Origin: Alentia gelatinosa
Taxonomy: Eukaryota > Annelida > Polychaeta > Phyllodocida > Polynoidae
NCBI GenBank assembly: GCA_950022655.1
Contig: OX465583.1
Coordinates: 70,815,152-70,879,151 of the forward strand
Direction of reading: 5' to 3'
DNA: 64,000 nucleotides
Under the pieces are notes generated by a model. It had not been told where the DNA came from. It did not search any database and was given only the letters and a program-made list of their open reading frames with translations. Positions 10,553-22,094 of the stretch are shown here, in pieces. The translations under genes were made by a program, and so were the position numbers. Positions within the stretch are counted from its first letter, which is position 1. Each line of letters begins with the position of its first letter.

Positions 10553-11365
10553 CTTTTCTCCTTCATTCCCAGCAACGGTAGATTTACTGCTATATCAAAG
10601 ACCAGTCCTTCTCATACCATGTCTATGTGGTGTGGTGTGCAGCCACCTTTCTCCTTCATTCCCAGCAGTGGTAGATTTACTGCTTTATCAAAGGCCAGTC
10701 CTTCTCATACCATGTCTATGTGGTGTGGTGTACAGCCACCTTCCTCCTTAACCCCTAGCAGTGGTAGATTTACTGCTATATCAAAGACCAGTCCTTCTCA
10801 TACCATGTCTATGTGGTGTGGTGTACAGCCACCTTCCTCCTTCATCCCAAGCTGTGGTAGATTTACTGCTATATCAAAGGCCAGTCCTTCTCATACAATG
10901 TCTATGTGGTGTGGTGTACAGCCACCTTCCTCCTTCACCCCTAGCAGTGGTAGATTTAATGCTATATGAAAGGCCAGTCCTTCTCATACAATGTCTATGT
11001 GGTGTGGTGCACAGCCACCTTCCTCCTTCACCCCTAGCAGTGGTGGATTTACTGCTATATGAAAGGCCAGTCCTTCTCATACCATGTCTATGAGGTGTGT
11101 TGTGCAGCCACCTTTCTCCCTCATCCCCAGCAGTGGTAGACTTACTGCTATATCAAAGGCCAGTCCTTCTCATATCATGTCTATGTGGTGTGGTGTGTAA
11201 CCACCTTTCTCCTTCATCCCCAGCAGTGGTAGACTTACTGCCAAATCAAAGGCCAGTCCTTCTCATATCATGTCTATGTGGTGTGGTGTGTAACCACTTT
11301 TCTCCTTGTCTCTAGCAGTAGTAGTTGTACTGCTATATCAAAGGCCACCTTTCTCCTTCACCCCC
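10553..11365 (+). repeat. 93-bp tandem repeat, about nine units
   Basis: The unit contains CCAGTCCTTCTCATACCATG, TCTATGTGGTGTGGTGT and AGCAGTGGTAGATTTACTGC. Successive units of ATGTCTATG start at 10,619 and 10,712, a period of 93. Because 93 is divisible by three, three frames stay open and give spurious repetitive proteins. The array starts directly downstream of the tRNA-like segment. Confidence 0.85.
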
Positions 11366-11369
11366 AGCG

Positions 11370-11457
11370 CGTAGCGCGTCGGGAGATCTATCGTAGCGCG
11401 TCGGGAGGTGTATCGTAGCGGGTCGGGAGCTCTACCGTAGTGCATCGGGAGATCTAC
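11370..11457. repeat. 22-bp CpG-rich tandem repeat, four units
   Basis: Units read CGTAGCGCGTCGGGAGATCT-AT with small changes, starting at 11,370, 11,392, 11,414 and 11,436. CpG density is far above the surroundings. Confidence 0.75.
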
Positions 11458-12164
11458 CGTAGCGCGCCGTAGTCCATCGTCGTAGTCCGTCGTCATGTCT
11501 AACTATCAGTCTGTAGACAGTGTATTTTGCTTGCTCAATGCGGGCAGGACTTGGTCTAGGTCAGTGCTCAGTATGTTTTATGCAGCACCATGAACTACAA
11601 AACACCTTCACCGTGCTAGACGTTTGTTTAACCTCTGGTTGCTCGGTCGCTCCCGTCTCTACGCCGTCATATAGTTCTCTGCCCCCTTTATTTCCGCGCT
11701 ATCCCTGTTATATCTTACACTAAGTTGAACATGATACATTCCCCGTGGACAATCATTCATTCAATCCTAATGTTCAGCTTGAGAAAGATCTGGGTCCCAT
11801 TGAATCATTTACCCAAGTGGGAAAACAAAATGGCAAAATTGTCGACGACCATGGCCCTACCCCTCATTGTTCGGGCTTGAGTCGGGGACTGGATTCTCGC
11901 TTAAAAGGGCACCAGTCTCTTGCGATTCAATTTCAAACATGTTTGAAATATATCAGGGCATAGTCGCCGACTCTGCCCTCCCACCCGCTGTGCAACTGCC
12001 GTTTCACACGTTTATAAATGCCCGACAAGAATCCCCAAGTGGGAATGGGCCTTTAGGGTCGTACATGAAGACCCTTTTCTGATGGCCAACGAGACCCAGG
12101 GATGATGTGAATCAACTTTATTCACCTAATTTTGTAGAATTGGTCAATGTTTGTTAGCTTGTTA
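11458..12164. repeat. Unassigned stretch with palindrome and element I fragment
   Basis: A stretch centred on CAAACATGTTTGAAAT near 11,935 recalls the palindrome in 3,966-4,250. 12,058-12,140 matches element I (GTACATGAAGACCCTTTTCT, GAGACCCAGGGATGATG). The region 11,490-11,740 shows nothing recognisable. Confidence 0.4.
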
Positions 12165-12255
12165 CGACTGTGGTACAGTATTGTCAGGGGTGATCGTTGA
12201 GTATTTTTTTAACGTTATTTCTATGGCTAAGCTTGTACCAGGGGTGAGATATATA
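12165..12255. repeat. Hairpin-superfamily element M, fragment
   Basis: GGGTGATCGTTGAGTATTTTT, ATTTCTATGGCTAAGCTTGT and ACCAGGGGTGAGATATA match 17,520-17,595 and 23,055-23,125. The following 12,260-12,550 holds nothing recognised. Confidence 0.5.
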
Positions 12256-12555
12256 TTCTGCCCCTTTAGAAAGAGGACCTGGTAGGACAAGTAGCAGGGA
12301 CAGGTAGCACCTTGGTGTGGGGCTGGGCTGTAGTCGTGATGATAGTGGTGAATATAAATACCACAGAAAGTTCTTGACACAAGATACGCAACTGCTGTCA
12401 GTCTGTGTTTACTCAACCGAGAAACCAACATACAGTCAATGAATATCTTCCCCAAATCCTACGTAGCGAGATAGCGAGATTCTACGTACCCGATTACCAG
12501 TTGATCTGCTTTAAATGTCGGGTGGCGGGGCATTTTATTGATAACTAAGCGGATT

Positions 12556-12836
12556 AGGGGGCTGTTGAATAAAGATCGTTCGTTCCTGGTGTTGGTCCTG
12601 GACGATACGATAACTCTAACGATAAACAACATCGTGGACGATTTTTTCCCATTCAATGCTGTATGACAACACAGAAGATATTTCGTATATGAAAGTATTT
12701 GTATATAACACCTTATAGGAATGTTATTCTTATGATCAAAACATCTTATCCTTACGGCACATTATTTCATACAACACCAGGCCCAAAAGACAATTCTATT
12801 TTTTTTGGTCGCTCGTAGTTTATTGAACGGCCCCTG
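12556..12836. repeat. Dispersed element D, copy 4
   Basis: The left end GGGGGCTGTTGAATAAAG and right end GTAGTTTATTGAACGGCCCC are inverse to each other. The interior follows copy 3 in order and spacing. The downstream 12,837-13,295 holds no recognised feature. Confidence 0.65.
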
Positions 12837-13295
12837 AGTTTTGTTCATAAGACAAATTGTAACAGTTCAGCTTTAAGAATGTGTAGAGCGTGGGAGTCCC
12901 GGCCGTTCCACTTGAGTGAATCTCCAACACAAACTATTTCAGCCTTCCACTTTATTGCTGTGAGCAGTGACCCCGAGGTCGGCACTTTTCCCTTTTCTGA
13001 CACTTTTCACGAGTTGTTAGATCCAATATGAGACTTTTTTTATAAGGTGGCAAGGGAAAGAATGTCAGAACTGATTTTGTACGTTACTCCCGGGTTAGTT
13101 AAGAGACCTGGCGATGATAAATGGATATTGAAAAACGTCCCATGCATTCTTCCCTCCTGTTCTGTATTTTCTGAGGTAAGAGGTCTTTGGCCTCGCACAT
13201 AAGTCTTGACTTTAACGACATGGTGCCTTTACAATGCAGATAAATGAGCCTTCTATTTCCTGTCGTATTTAGACTATACTTTCATATAGGTATTT

Positions 13296-13672
13296 ATTTT
13301 CCATGGTATACAAAGTCACCATTGAGAATGTATGGGAACTCAGTAAACCACGACCCATTATATAAAACCTTTCAGATACCATAACTGTGGTATACGGATT
13401 CAAATCTGTGGTATTCGGCCTCAAAGTCATGTTATGTATGGAAAAATAGTACCTTCCTGCTATAGACCAAAAAGTAGTCCCTTTAGTATAAATTTTGATA
13501 TGGCAATTACTGGTTTTATTTATTTATTTATTCGAAAAGATGGATAATAGATACAACAAACGATGGTTTTGTGGACAGGTTGTAATAGCGCTCTTGTATT
13601 ACTACGCGTCAACCTCTCGTGCTTTGCGACAGCCTGTCCACAGAACCATGGATTATTGTGTATATATACCAC
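13296..13672. repeat. Dispersed element G, copy 2, with terminal hairpin
   Basis: It shares TGGTATACAAAGTC, ATGTATGGGAACTC and AGATACCATAACTGTGGTAT with the other G copies. It ends in a hairpin: CGATGGTTTTGTGGACAGG against CCTGTCCACAGAACCATGG, whose interior has ATTACTACGCGTCAAC. Nothing is recognised in 13,673-13,904. Confidence 0.55.
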
Positions 13673-13904
13673 CATGATTGATGCCTTCTTAATCGTTAAA
13701 GGTTGTCTTATGCTCGCTAGACGGTGGTTATGTTCTATTTAACACCTGCTAAGGTTATAGCAATGGAAAGTTGGGTCTTTGTAATAATGCGAGGTTTTTA
13801 AATTGGTTGCTGTCCAACTTGTCCTATTGAGACAGTTGAGGGTTTATGGTGCTTTATGTCGGTTATGGACCACATAAGATACATCTGTTGACTATAAAGT
13901 AAAG

Positions 13905-14248
13905 GACTGGTTCCACCAACATATGCATTTGCCGTGGTATATCTTGTTATATCTTACAGTGTTGAGATATGTCGTACCTCCTTTGTTACGATACGTTGCA
14001 CTTGATGATATGTGTACTTTTCCGTGATGTTGTGTGTATATTTTGGTGCTCCACCATCGTGACACCTCAAGATCTATTGCCAACACATATCACGGCATAT
14101 CGCGATCTATCGCGACTAAAGCGTGGCACAGGTGCTTGAACAGACCAATGCATCACGGCAAATTATTCAAAACCTAGCAAGATTTAGCAAGACAACCAAA
14201 TAATGACTAATCTCGCTATATCTTGTGTGTTGGTGGAATCAGCACTTT
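13905..14248. repeat. Dispersed element L, copy 1
   Basis: The left end GACTGGTTCCACCAACATAT and right end GTGTGTTGGTGGAATCAGC are inverse to each other around TTGGTGGAA. The interior has TATCTTACAGTGTTGAGATA and CTCGCTATATCTTG. The second copy at 58,488-59,457 is split by two further elements. Confidence 0.6.
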
Positions 14249-14254
14249 AAAGAG

Positions 14255-14537
14255 AATCCCTGCTTAGGGGACACCCTCCGTTCCGAGGAAAGTATCCCCT
14301 TAAGTGGGGTGTCCCATTAACCGGGGTTTTCAGTCGTCGATGGTTAGGCTATGTACAGTAGAACCCCGCCTAACGGACACCCCGCATAAGCGGACAACCC
14401 GCTTTTATGGTCACCTTTGGTTGGAACGGGTCCCTGTATTAGATGTTTATTTTAACCCCGTGTAAGCGGTCACCCCGCGTAAGCGAACACTTTTGTCCGG
14501 AATGGAGGGTGACCGCTTACGCGGGGTTCTACTGTAA
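14255..14537. repeat. Dispersed repeat H (GTGTCC / GCGGACA type)
   Basis: Repeated and inverted short motifs (CCCCGCATAAGCGGACA, CCCCGTGTAAGCGGTCACC, TGACCGCTTACGCGGGG) form imperfect foldbacks. Related sequence is at 60,725-60,800 and, faintly, near 44,240. Confidence 0.45.
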
Positions 14538-14782
14538 ATAATACTTTTATACCGGTAGCACTATGGCATGAAGACACTGTTATAACCACACAGACACCCT
14601 ATAGACGCCCACTTAATGTCTACGCAGGCCCTTGCCTGGAGTCTAGACTGTCTAGATTGTCTAGACACCAGTCTACCCGCCTCACACACACACCATTGAC
14701 AATCAATCAAGATAATCGCATGCGCTAAGATATCACTATGTGTCAACTCCTCAGAGCATACGACCGCTTGTATTTCTTTTGT

Positions 14783-14888
14783 TATACAACACTGAATGGA
14801 AAACATCGTCCAGGATGTCGTTTATCGTTGGAGTTATCGTATCGTCCAGCACCAGAAACGAACGAACTTTATTCAACAACCCCCTGGG
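14783..14888. repeat. Dispersed element D, partial copy 5
   Basis: TTATACAACACTGAATGGAA to CGAACTTTATTCAACAACCC matches one arm of copies 3 and 4. A fragment of hairpin C (AGAGCATACGACCGCTTGTA) lies just upstream. Confidence 0.5.
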
Positions 14889-15835
14889 AGGTGTTTTTAA
14901 AAGAAAGAACGATAGAAAGATTGATCTTATCTTGTCTTTGTTGCATTCTCTTTACCAAAAGTGATCTGTCCTTACAAAGGACAGTCTTACGAGACGTTAA
15001 TTAAAAAATCATTAATTTGACCTTTTGAGAAGGCGACAACCTTTGCCTTTTTGCTGATCCGTTGCTATGTAAAATTGACCATTCATAACAAAATATCCTC
15101 CCATACAAAAGAAAAAATAATAATATGAAAACTTCGAAAAAATGATTTGGAGTTCTGTCGACCACGTTTAAAATACGAAGCGACATGAACATCCTAGTCG
15201 GTGTCACTATTGTAGGTCCTAATCATAGTCTTATAGTCATTATCGTTCTTAGTTTTAAAAAAACACCTCCCTGGTCTCTATCAGGTTTGTGAGGTGAAGC
15301 CCAATATATGACAAGCCGAACGGCAAGGGTCAAAGGTCAAATGTCTGGTGGGCGACCGCCACCTCGCCGGACAACTCCGGAAAGGGAAGTCGGGCCGGGT
15401 GGATGTGCAGGGGGGGGGGGGGAGCGGGGGGCACACCGGCCCCACTCGTAAAGCCGCCCTCCTCCACCTTGGTATTTCCGAGAGCGCCTTTGCAGTTTTT
15501 CACCACGTGTTTGCCTTGGCGGTGTTACCTCAATTTCTTAACCATTCATGCCCCTGTGAGAAGAACATAACATTGAGGCAGCCATTCGTGTACGTAAGGC
15601 TCGCAGATTCTCAACGCTTCTGGTGTAAACATATTGTGAACTAGAACTTGGGATCCAGCTGAGTGAACTCACTAAAGTGGTCCTAAATGGAGACCCTCCA
15701 TTGGTATACTTAAATCAAATAGGGAGTACCGTAGGGTTTACCTGGAGAGAGGTTGTTTTTTTTCGTTTTCCCATTAGTTTGATTTCGGGTAATGGAAAAT
15801 GAGTATGGGTTATATTAATTTTTAACGCAGTTTTC
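14889..15835. other. No gene recognised
   Basis: AT-rich sequence with a G-rich run near 15,411-15,430. A 98-codon open frame through the G run has no recognisable protein character. Confidence 0.4.
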
Positions 15836-16245
15836 TCCAACAATAATCTCATCCCTGGAACAAATGTCCATAGGCTTCACATTGGGAACTCGTTCTCCAT
15901 GCCCGTACAAGTATTGCAGTCTGTTCTTCATGGTTTATATCCTGTGTGTCGTCCATTCTTTAGGTGCGAACAGGGGTGAGAAGAAGTCACAAGTTTGATG
16001 CTGAGTGATATGAACAAGGCGACAGCTGAGTGGATATCACAAAGCATTCAAACGAGTTGGAGAATGACAACTTTAACCAAAACAAGTTGCTTTCTGTATT
16101 TATCTCACCCCTGTACACACTAAAAGAATAAACAACACACAGGATATAGACCATGGAGAACAGACTGCAATACTCGTAGGGGCATGGAGAACGAGTTCCT
16201 TATGTTAAGGCTATGGGAGAAAAATACCAGGGGTGAGATAAAGTA
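15836..16245. repeat. Hairpin-superfamily element J, copy 1
   Basis: A foldback about 400 bp long. It starts ATAATCTCATCCCTGGAAC with CCATAGGCTTCACATTGGG and ends with CTTATGTTAAGGCTATGGG and CCAGGGGTGAGATAAAG. Inner arms carry GCATTCAAACGAGTTGGAGA. The apex is GAACAAGGCGACAGCTGAGT. Copies occur at 22,095-22,440 and 62,080-62,350 (partial). Confidence 0.6.
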
Positions 16246-16976
16246 ACCTTCCTCTGGCCCTTAAATGATAACAACCTGTACTGCGGTACACAGAAGCACA
16301 CAGGACCCTACTGGTTTTCCATTTATAGCCTAAAGGAGAATGTACCTCGTGCATACAGGGACAGCACCAAGTATACATTGGCTTCTTTGGTCGGTGGATC
16401 CCCAATGTTAACCACGTTTGTAAACCACAGAATGTAATCATCCCTAGACCCCCTCCCCTGGAGCCACCTCCCTCCAACCTTAGACCTGCCTGACAGGTTC
16501 CTCCCCCACCCGAGACAAGAACCTCCCCCTCCCCCACCACCACCCCAGTTACCTGCCTGATCCTATGTCACATGGCCAAGCCGCCAGCCGGGAGGTTGTT
16601 GGCAAGGGACGAATGAAGGTGGTTAGGTCTGCGGTTAGGTATGAGAAAGAAATCCCCCCTGCCACCCTCCATACAGAGAGAGAGAAAGAACAAACATAAA
16701 GGAAGTCGGAATAAATGTTGTGTGGTTTTGAGGTGTGATCTTGGGGTGTAGAAATGACGCTTTATTGGCTCGTTGGTTAAGAAAGTGTGGGCACAAAAGA
16801 AACTAGCTGCCAGGAGTAGGAGACTGAATGTTCACACATATATCTATACAGAGGAAGAGGAGCAAAAACCCACGTTGCCAAAAAGCAGGCCAGGAAGAGA
16901 AATGTAGAGTCAAGTGGAGAGATATAGTGAGAGGTCCAAGAGAGATGGATATTCACGAGCAGATATGATGTACAAT
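16246..16976. other. No gene recognised
   Basis: Contains a C-rich stretch near 16,447-16,545 and AT-rich flanks; open frames are short and low in complexity. Confidence 0.4.
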
Positions 16977-17231
16977 ATATTATCCTACCCCTAATATAAA
17001 ATCCCATAGGCTTAACATTGACTTTCCGTATGCGCCCGTATGTCGCATACGGATAAAAAATCGCTCCTAGGATCGTACAAAAAATGGACCAATCAGAGAT
17101 CAGCAGTTGAAAGTAGTTCCAAGTGCCTTCAGAGCAGTAAGGAGAGCTATATGGAGGACTTCAGAAAGTTTTTATCGTGTTTTTTGTTATCATCCTCACA
17201 TAAAAATATTGTTCACAGGGGGTAGGATAAA
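16977..17231. repeat. Hairpin-superfamily member with TTATCCTACCCC ends
   Basis: The left end TTATCCTACCCCTAATATAA is followed by CCCATAGGCTTAACATTG. The right end GGGGGTAGGATAAAG is its inverse. GTATGTCGCATACGG forms a small internal hairpin. It joins the same outer module seen at 33,425-33,440 and 38,410-38,590. Confidence 0.5.
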
Positions 17232-17264
17232 GCCCAGATTAAAACTCATCCAGTTTTACGATAG

Positions 17265-17425
17265 TACTGCCTCGAGAATCGTATAAATAGACAATACTCC
17301 ACAGGTTTGGATGTGCCCGAATCGTCATTGAGGCGAAGCCGAGGGATGATTATGGCACATCCAAAAGAGTAGAATATTGTCTATTTTACGATTCAAGTGC
17401 GGTTCTGGATTTATCTCACCCCTTT
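17265..17425. repeat. Hairpin-superfamily element Q, copy 1
   Basis: Stem arms ATCGTATAAATAGACAATAC and its near-inverse (GTATTGTC-like ATATTGTCTATTTTACGATT) enclose the apex ATTGAGGCGAAGCCGAGGG. The right end is GGATTTATCTCACCCC. The second copy is at 32,690-32,900. Confidence 0.6.
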
Positions 17426-17477
17426 CTACGACATTAGATAGCATCAGAATATCAGAATTGTTGGTATATACCGAGTA

Positions 17478-17750
17478 AATCACATTCACTACGCCACAGC
17501 CGTGGCATAGTATTGTCACTTTATGGGGGCTGTTGTTGAGTATTTTTTCCTAATGTTATTTCTATGGCTAATCTTGTACCAGCGGTGGGATAATTATAAC
17601 GAACGTCCTCACCATGCTGTACAAGGTACAAAAGAAGATGAAAACTGACGGTAAATATGCAACAAGATGTTTACATTGAGTTCCGTAATTACCGTCAAAT
17701 TTCATCGAGTTTTGTACCTTTTGTACCTTGTAGCGGTTATTACTATATCA
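17478..17750. repeat. Element M followed by hairpin element A, copy 1
   Basis: M (17,478-17,595): CATTCACTACGCCACAGCCG, CCGTGGCATAGTATTGTCAC, ACCAGCGGTGGGATAA. A (17,597-17,750): CATGCTGTACAAGGTACAAA is mirrored by TTTGTACCTTGTAG. The inner arms are GACGGTAA and TTACCGTC. Further A copies are at 35,741, 36,500, 36,955 and 59,716. Confidence 0.5.
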
Positions 17751-17784
17751 GCTACTCCAGAGGCAAATTGTCAGCCAGAGAAAA

Positions 17785-18110
17785 ACTAGGAGTAAATATT
17801 ATGTTCATCATTGATGAATGTGCATGTAATTATAAATGAATAACAATTGAAAGGGTTGGGCTACATTCAGTATATATATGGATCGTTTTCTGTAACCCAC
17901 TTGCACCCAGTCAACTTGTCATTTCTTCAACTGCCTGAGTCTAGGATCCAAATATATCAAGCATCAATAGGTCAATCAGGTATTTCGGTCTTGAGTGATT
18001 TGTCATGGTCAGTTGGGCACGCTTCTAATTCCCTGAGACACTGGCACCCTGCTACTTTGCCAGTATCACATTGAGTAGCACACAGATAGTGAAGGGTTAG
18101 TATCTTTGCA
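17785..18110. repeat. Dispersed repeat R, copy 2
   Basis: ATGTTCATCATTGATGAATG, TAAATGAATAACAATTGAAA and GTAACCCACTTGCACCCAG are the reverse complements of landmarks in 4,489-5,190. The copy is continuous here, without element E. Confidence 0.55.
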
Positions 18111-19094
18111 GTACGCTAGAAGCCTATATGTGACCATTCTAACTTTGGCAAAATATATAGGGAATGCAACCCCAGCATCTTAGTCCCGAACCATCTCGAA
18201 CACATCCAGGTAAACAAAGGCCTTATTCGAGTTTAACGCCCATATAACGCACTGTATATTGAATAAGGCGCCACTCTCCTATGTGGTATATTAGACCAGG
18301 CTTCTCCTTGGGAGAGCACATAAGTACCTGCTGACTGGTGGTCGGAACCTAAGCCTCTTTCCAGATTAAATTCGTCCGTTTCACCACTCTCCTAGCAGAG
18401 ATCCTGCCGTCTACTTCCTGTGGCTGCTCTATCTCTGCACCGACTTGTCTTTGGGACAAAATCTGTCCCATCCGCCAGTTTTTCAAATATCCTAAATTCT
18501 TAGCGCTATGGGTAGTATTTTATGTTCTACTTGTATATAGAGATACACATATTCATACGGTAAATAATATACACTGGTATCTGTTATTTATCATTTCAAA
18601 CCAGACACAGTCTCTGGGGTTATTTTCATGAGTGGAAATCACCTCATGTGTTATTGGGTTTTTTGGGTTGGTCAAAATGGCAGTCTAATCAGCTGTGGAT
18701 TCAATTATAAAGTGGTTTGAAGCTGAATTCATAACTTTTGACAATTGCCTTGTTTTGAATCTGAAATTTTAGCTGGTTTCCTGGGTATCCAATAAGGACA
18801 GGGGGAACCAGCAGTATTGGGTTAAGGCAGAGATTAGCAAGCAGTAGCACCGCGAAAGAACTGGGAGGAGAGTGCGGTTTCACGTCCATAAGTAAACTTC
18901 CTGTCTCATTCTGCGGTCCATGAGGCGAGGGAGAACTTCACTTTATCCGCTTAGGGTGAGAGAGACAACTCAGGATAAAAAAAGATATTAAGAAGGAACT
19001 GCATCAAGATCCATAGCCTCTGACAATATGCCATGGGCTTTAGTCGCATAGTAATCTCATGGGTGAAATTACGTAGCAAACCAAAATGCCGTAT
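18111..19094. other. No gene recognised; small dispersed fragment
   Basis: CTCTCCTAGCAGAGATCCTG near 18,382 recurs near 45,786 with related surroundings, so a dispersed fragment lies at about 18,230-18,500. The remainder is unassigned. Confidence 0.35.
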
Positions 19095-19545
19095 TAACTA
19101 TCATTATATACCTGTGGTAGTATATCCTGCACACGCTCCTATCCATGTCATATTTATATCCGCACGACACCTAGGTGACGTATGGGGTAAGTATGTGGCG
19201 TACGGGGCATGTACAGCCGCGAAATCCAAAAACTCGCCCAGAAGTTAAGAATTGGATATTTTTAGGTATATGATAATATGAAAACAGGTATACTGTGTCT
19301 GCCCCTTGGTAAAATTGACGATAAAACGAACCGATGCTAAAGGCAGAGGTTCGTTTTATTGTCAATTTTACCGCGTATTTATCATGTACAGCCACAGTAA
19401 CCCTGTTTCCGTATATTATGTGTAACTTTAGATAAACCCTATCACTGACTAATTGGCTAACATTTGTGCCATCATCCCCCATCGCTGAGTACGATGTTAA
19501 GTCTATGGGAAAATACAATTGGTGAGCTGGACATAATATCAACCC
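19095..19545. repeat. Hairpin element O, copy 1
   Basis: The arms AAAATTGACGATAAAACGAA and TTCGTTTTATTGTCAATTTT enclose the apex CCGATGCTAAAGGCAGAGG. Outer sequence (ACCTAGGTGACGTATGGGG, TATATACCTGTGGTAGTATA) recurs in reverse at 57,690-58,035. The right part ends with TAAGTCTATGGGAAAATAC, the superfamily end. Confidence 0.55.
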
Positions 19546-19916
19546 ACTGAAGTATATGCTACATATTCATAAATCCGTATCAAATAGTATATTTCCTGGA
19601 ATTCCCGATACTAGCTATACTTCGCTATTTGAGAAACTATCACTTTCCTTCCGGAATCTTCGGATACATGCATTAACGCAGTGGTGTATATATGAAATAT
19701 CAGGGTGTTTTCGTGCAGTGGAGATATTGGAGAGTAAGAAGTGGTGTCGGAACACGGACTGGGTCGATGCGTTGGGGTTAATCCCTCCTCCTGTGGTGTG
19801 TACCTTTATCCGACCTGTACCCTACCTGTACCCTACCTGTACACAAACTCCCACATCCCCTGCTGAAACCCCCTCTCAGACACGGCCACTGGACCTTGTT
19901 TGCTGACTTACCTAGA
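19546..19916. other. No gene recognised
   Basis: Contains a short CTGTACCCTAC tandem near 19,820. A 116-codon open frame shows no recognisable protein features. Confidence 0.35.
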
Positions 19917-20783
19917 CTGGCTCCAGCCCCTGCATCCTATGGCTACCCTCCTCTCTGGGATATAAAACTGGCTCCAGTCCCTGCATCCTATGGCTACCCT
20001 CCTTTCTGGGATACAAAACTGGCTCCAGTCCCTGCATCCTATGGCTACCCTCCTCGCTGGGATACAAGACTGGCTCCAGTCCCTACATCCTATGGCTACC
20101 CTCTTCTGTGGGATACAAAACTGGCTCCAGTCCCTGTATCCTATGGCTACCCTCCTCGCTGGGATACAAGACTGGCTCCAGTCCCTACATCCTATGGCTA
20201 CCCTCCTTTCTGGGATACAAAACTGGCTCCAGTCCCTGTATCCTATGGCTACCCTCCTCGCTGGGATACAAGACTGGCTCCAGTCCCTACATCCTATGGC
20301 TACCCTCCTCTCTGGGATACAAAACTGGCTCCAGTCCCTACATCCTATGGCTACCCTCCTCGCTGGGATACAAGACTGGCTCCAGTCCCTGCATCCTATG
20401 GCTACCCTGCTCGCTGGGATACAAAACTGGCTCCAGTCCCTACATCCTATGGCTACCCTCCTCTCTGGGATACAAAACTGGCTCCAGTCCCTGCATCCTG
20501 TGGCTACCCTCCTCGCTGGGATACAAGACTGGCTCCAGTCTCTACATCCTATGGCTACCCTCCTTTCTGGGATACAAAACTGGCTCCAGTCCCTGTATCC
20601 TATGGCTACCCTCGTCGCTGGGATACAAGACTGGCTCCAGTCCCTGCATCCTATGGCTACCCTCCTCTCTGGGATACAAAACTGGCTCCAGTCCCTGCAT
20701 CCTATGGCTACCCTCGTCGCTGGGATACAAGACTGGCTCCAGTCCCTGCATCCTATGGCTACCCTCCTCTCTGGGATACAGGG
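19917..20783 (+). repeat. 51-bp minisatellite, 17 units
   Basis: Units read CTGGCTCCAGTCCCTGCATC / CTATGGCTACCCTCCTC / (T/G)CTGGGATACAA(A/G)A. 867 bp divided by 51 gives 17 units. AAAA-type and AAGA-type units largely alternate, hinting at a 102-bp higher-order unit. Because 51 is divisible by three, four or more frames stay open over 690-1,000 bp on both strands; these are not genes. Confidence 0.9.
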
Positions 20784-21180
20784 ACTGGTACAATCGGTAA
20801 TGGTGTTGGATTTCTGGCGCTGTTTAGCTCCAGTATTCCCAACACTCTCCAAACAGATATCCTGGCTACTTGTCAGATATCTGCTGGGAGACTTATACCC
20901 TCTCACCTTGATCTCAGTTGAGTCACAGTCAGGAGCAGGTGAAATCTATTCCTATGACAACGCAGGCGGCCAGGGAACTGGAGGAGGGGAGTGGGAGGGG
21001 TAGGAGGAAGCATAGGATTACAGGGAGTGGCTTGGGACCATAAACAGGAGATTTGGTTCTTAGTGGACAAGTCTTTGATTCATGGGTCAGTCAGAGAAGG
21101 ATATATAACTTTATTCTGTTTGTGTTTAATCATTTAATGACTGTTCATAATCAAAGACATGAGCAAGTCTATGACTTACC
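20784..21180 (+). repeat. Body and tail of the 51-bp-minisatellite element, copy 3
   Basis: GGTACAATCGGTAATGGTGT, ATCTGCTGGGAGAC, GGCGGCCAGGGAACTGGAGG and GTCAGAGAAGGATATATA run parallel to 7,340-7,745. No protein-coding frame is shared between copies. The following 21,190-21,628 shows nothing recognised. Confidence 0.6.
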
Positions 21181-21628
21181 CTCTGGGGACCACTCCTCCT
21201 GCCCTTTGGCCGTTCCCCATTCGCCCCCCAAAGTCTCCCCTTATCCCTATGAGCGAAGCCACTTGAACCCACCTCTAACCCCTCGCATCCGCGGCACAAT
21301 TATCCACCAACCATCACGCTCAGCAAGCGTGACCACATTCCTGCGCCTCGACCATGGTGAGGATCATGGACCATGTAGCAAGCAGCGCTCCTGAAAATTA
21401 TATATGTTTTTTTAAACAGAGGTGAGGGATTCCCGAGATTCCATTGACTGTTATAAGATCTAGTTGGTGTTGGGAGTGGATCCAGGGGTTGCCCAGGGCA
21501 ATGATAAATAGGATTTGTCGTGTTGAAGTCTCGTAGACATGAGAAGGTCGCCTTCAATGGCCTCTGTGCCAAGGACAAGTGGAGTTGCGGTCATTCATAT
21601 CCTGTCATGCGATTAGCTCATTTTGAGT

Positions 21629-22032
21629 AAAGCCCGATGCACATCTACCGATTCAGGGTTGAACGATTAGTTCCCAAATCGTATAGGAGACGGTGAATTT
21701 GTCGCAGGTAAATTATGTAACCTCTTGGCTTGTGGCGGCCACCCAATCAGGGGCCATTTACTAATGTTCCGTTGTCGGCGACTGGATTTATCAGCATGTT
21801 GATAAACTTTTGGTGAGCTATTCAGGAATATCGAACAACAACTCGTCAGTGACAAAAGTACATCTCAAGGAGGGGTTATACTAATCATTGGCTGACCTTT
21901 GCCAAGCTGTCCTACATCTACTGATTAGGACCAACACTCCATTAGGATGCCTCACCTGAGACAAATTACCATTCCTTTGTCGGCAACATAGGTACATCAA
22001 TGTTCTGAAATCGGTAATTGTGTATTGGGCTT
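21629..22032. repeat. TIR element F, copy 2
   Basis: The left end is AAAGCCCGATGCACATCTAC with CGATTCAGGGTTGAACGATT. The right end is CGGTAATTGTGTATTGGGCTT. The internal order matches copy 1. Confidence 0.7.
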
Positions 22033-22094
22033 AAACAGAATGGGTCATCCATAGTGCGTCCATAGGTTCTAGTTATTTCTAAATAGTCAATGGG

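Noticed and set aside
10311..11093. Repetitive open frames of 110-150 codons
   Set aside because: Product of the 93-bp array, open in three frames at once.
15348..15644. 98-codon open frame with Gly-rich start
   Set aside because: It crosses a poly-G run, has no recognisable domain, and no flanking splice sites or neighbours support it.
19896..21003. Long overlapping open frames on both strands with 17-residue repeats
   Set aside because: A stop-free 51-bp unit keeps several frames open at once. The single-unit copy at 7,284 shows no coding conservation.
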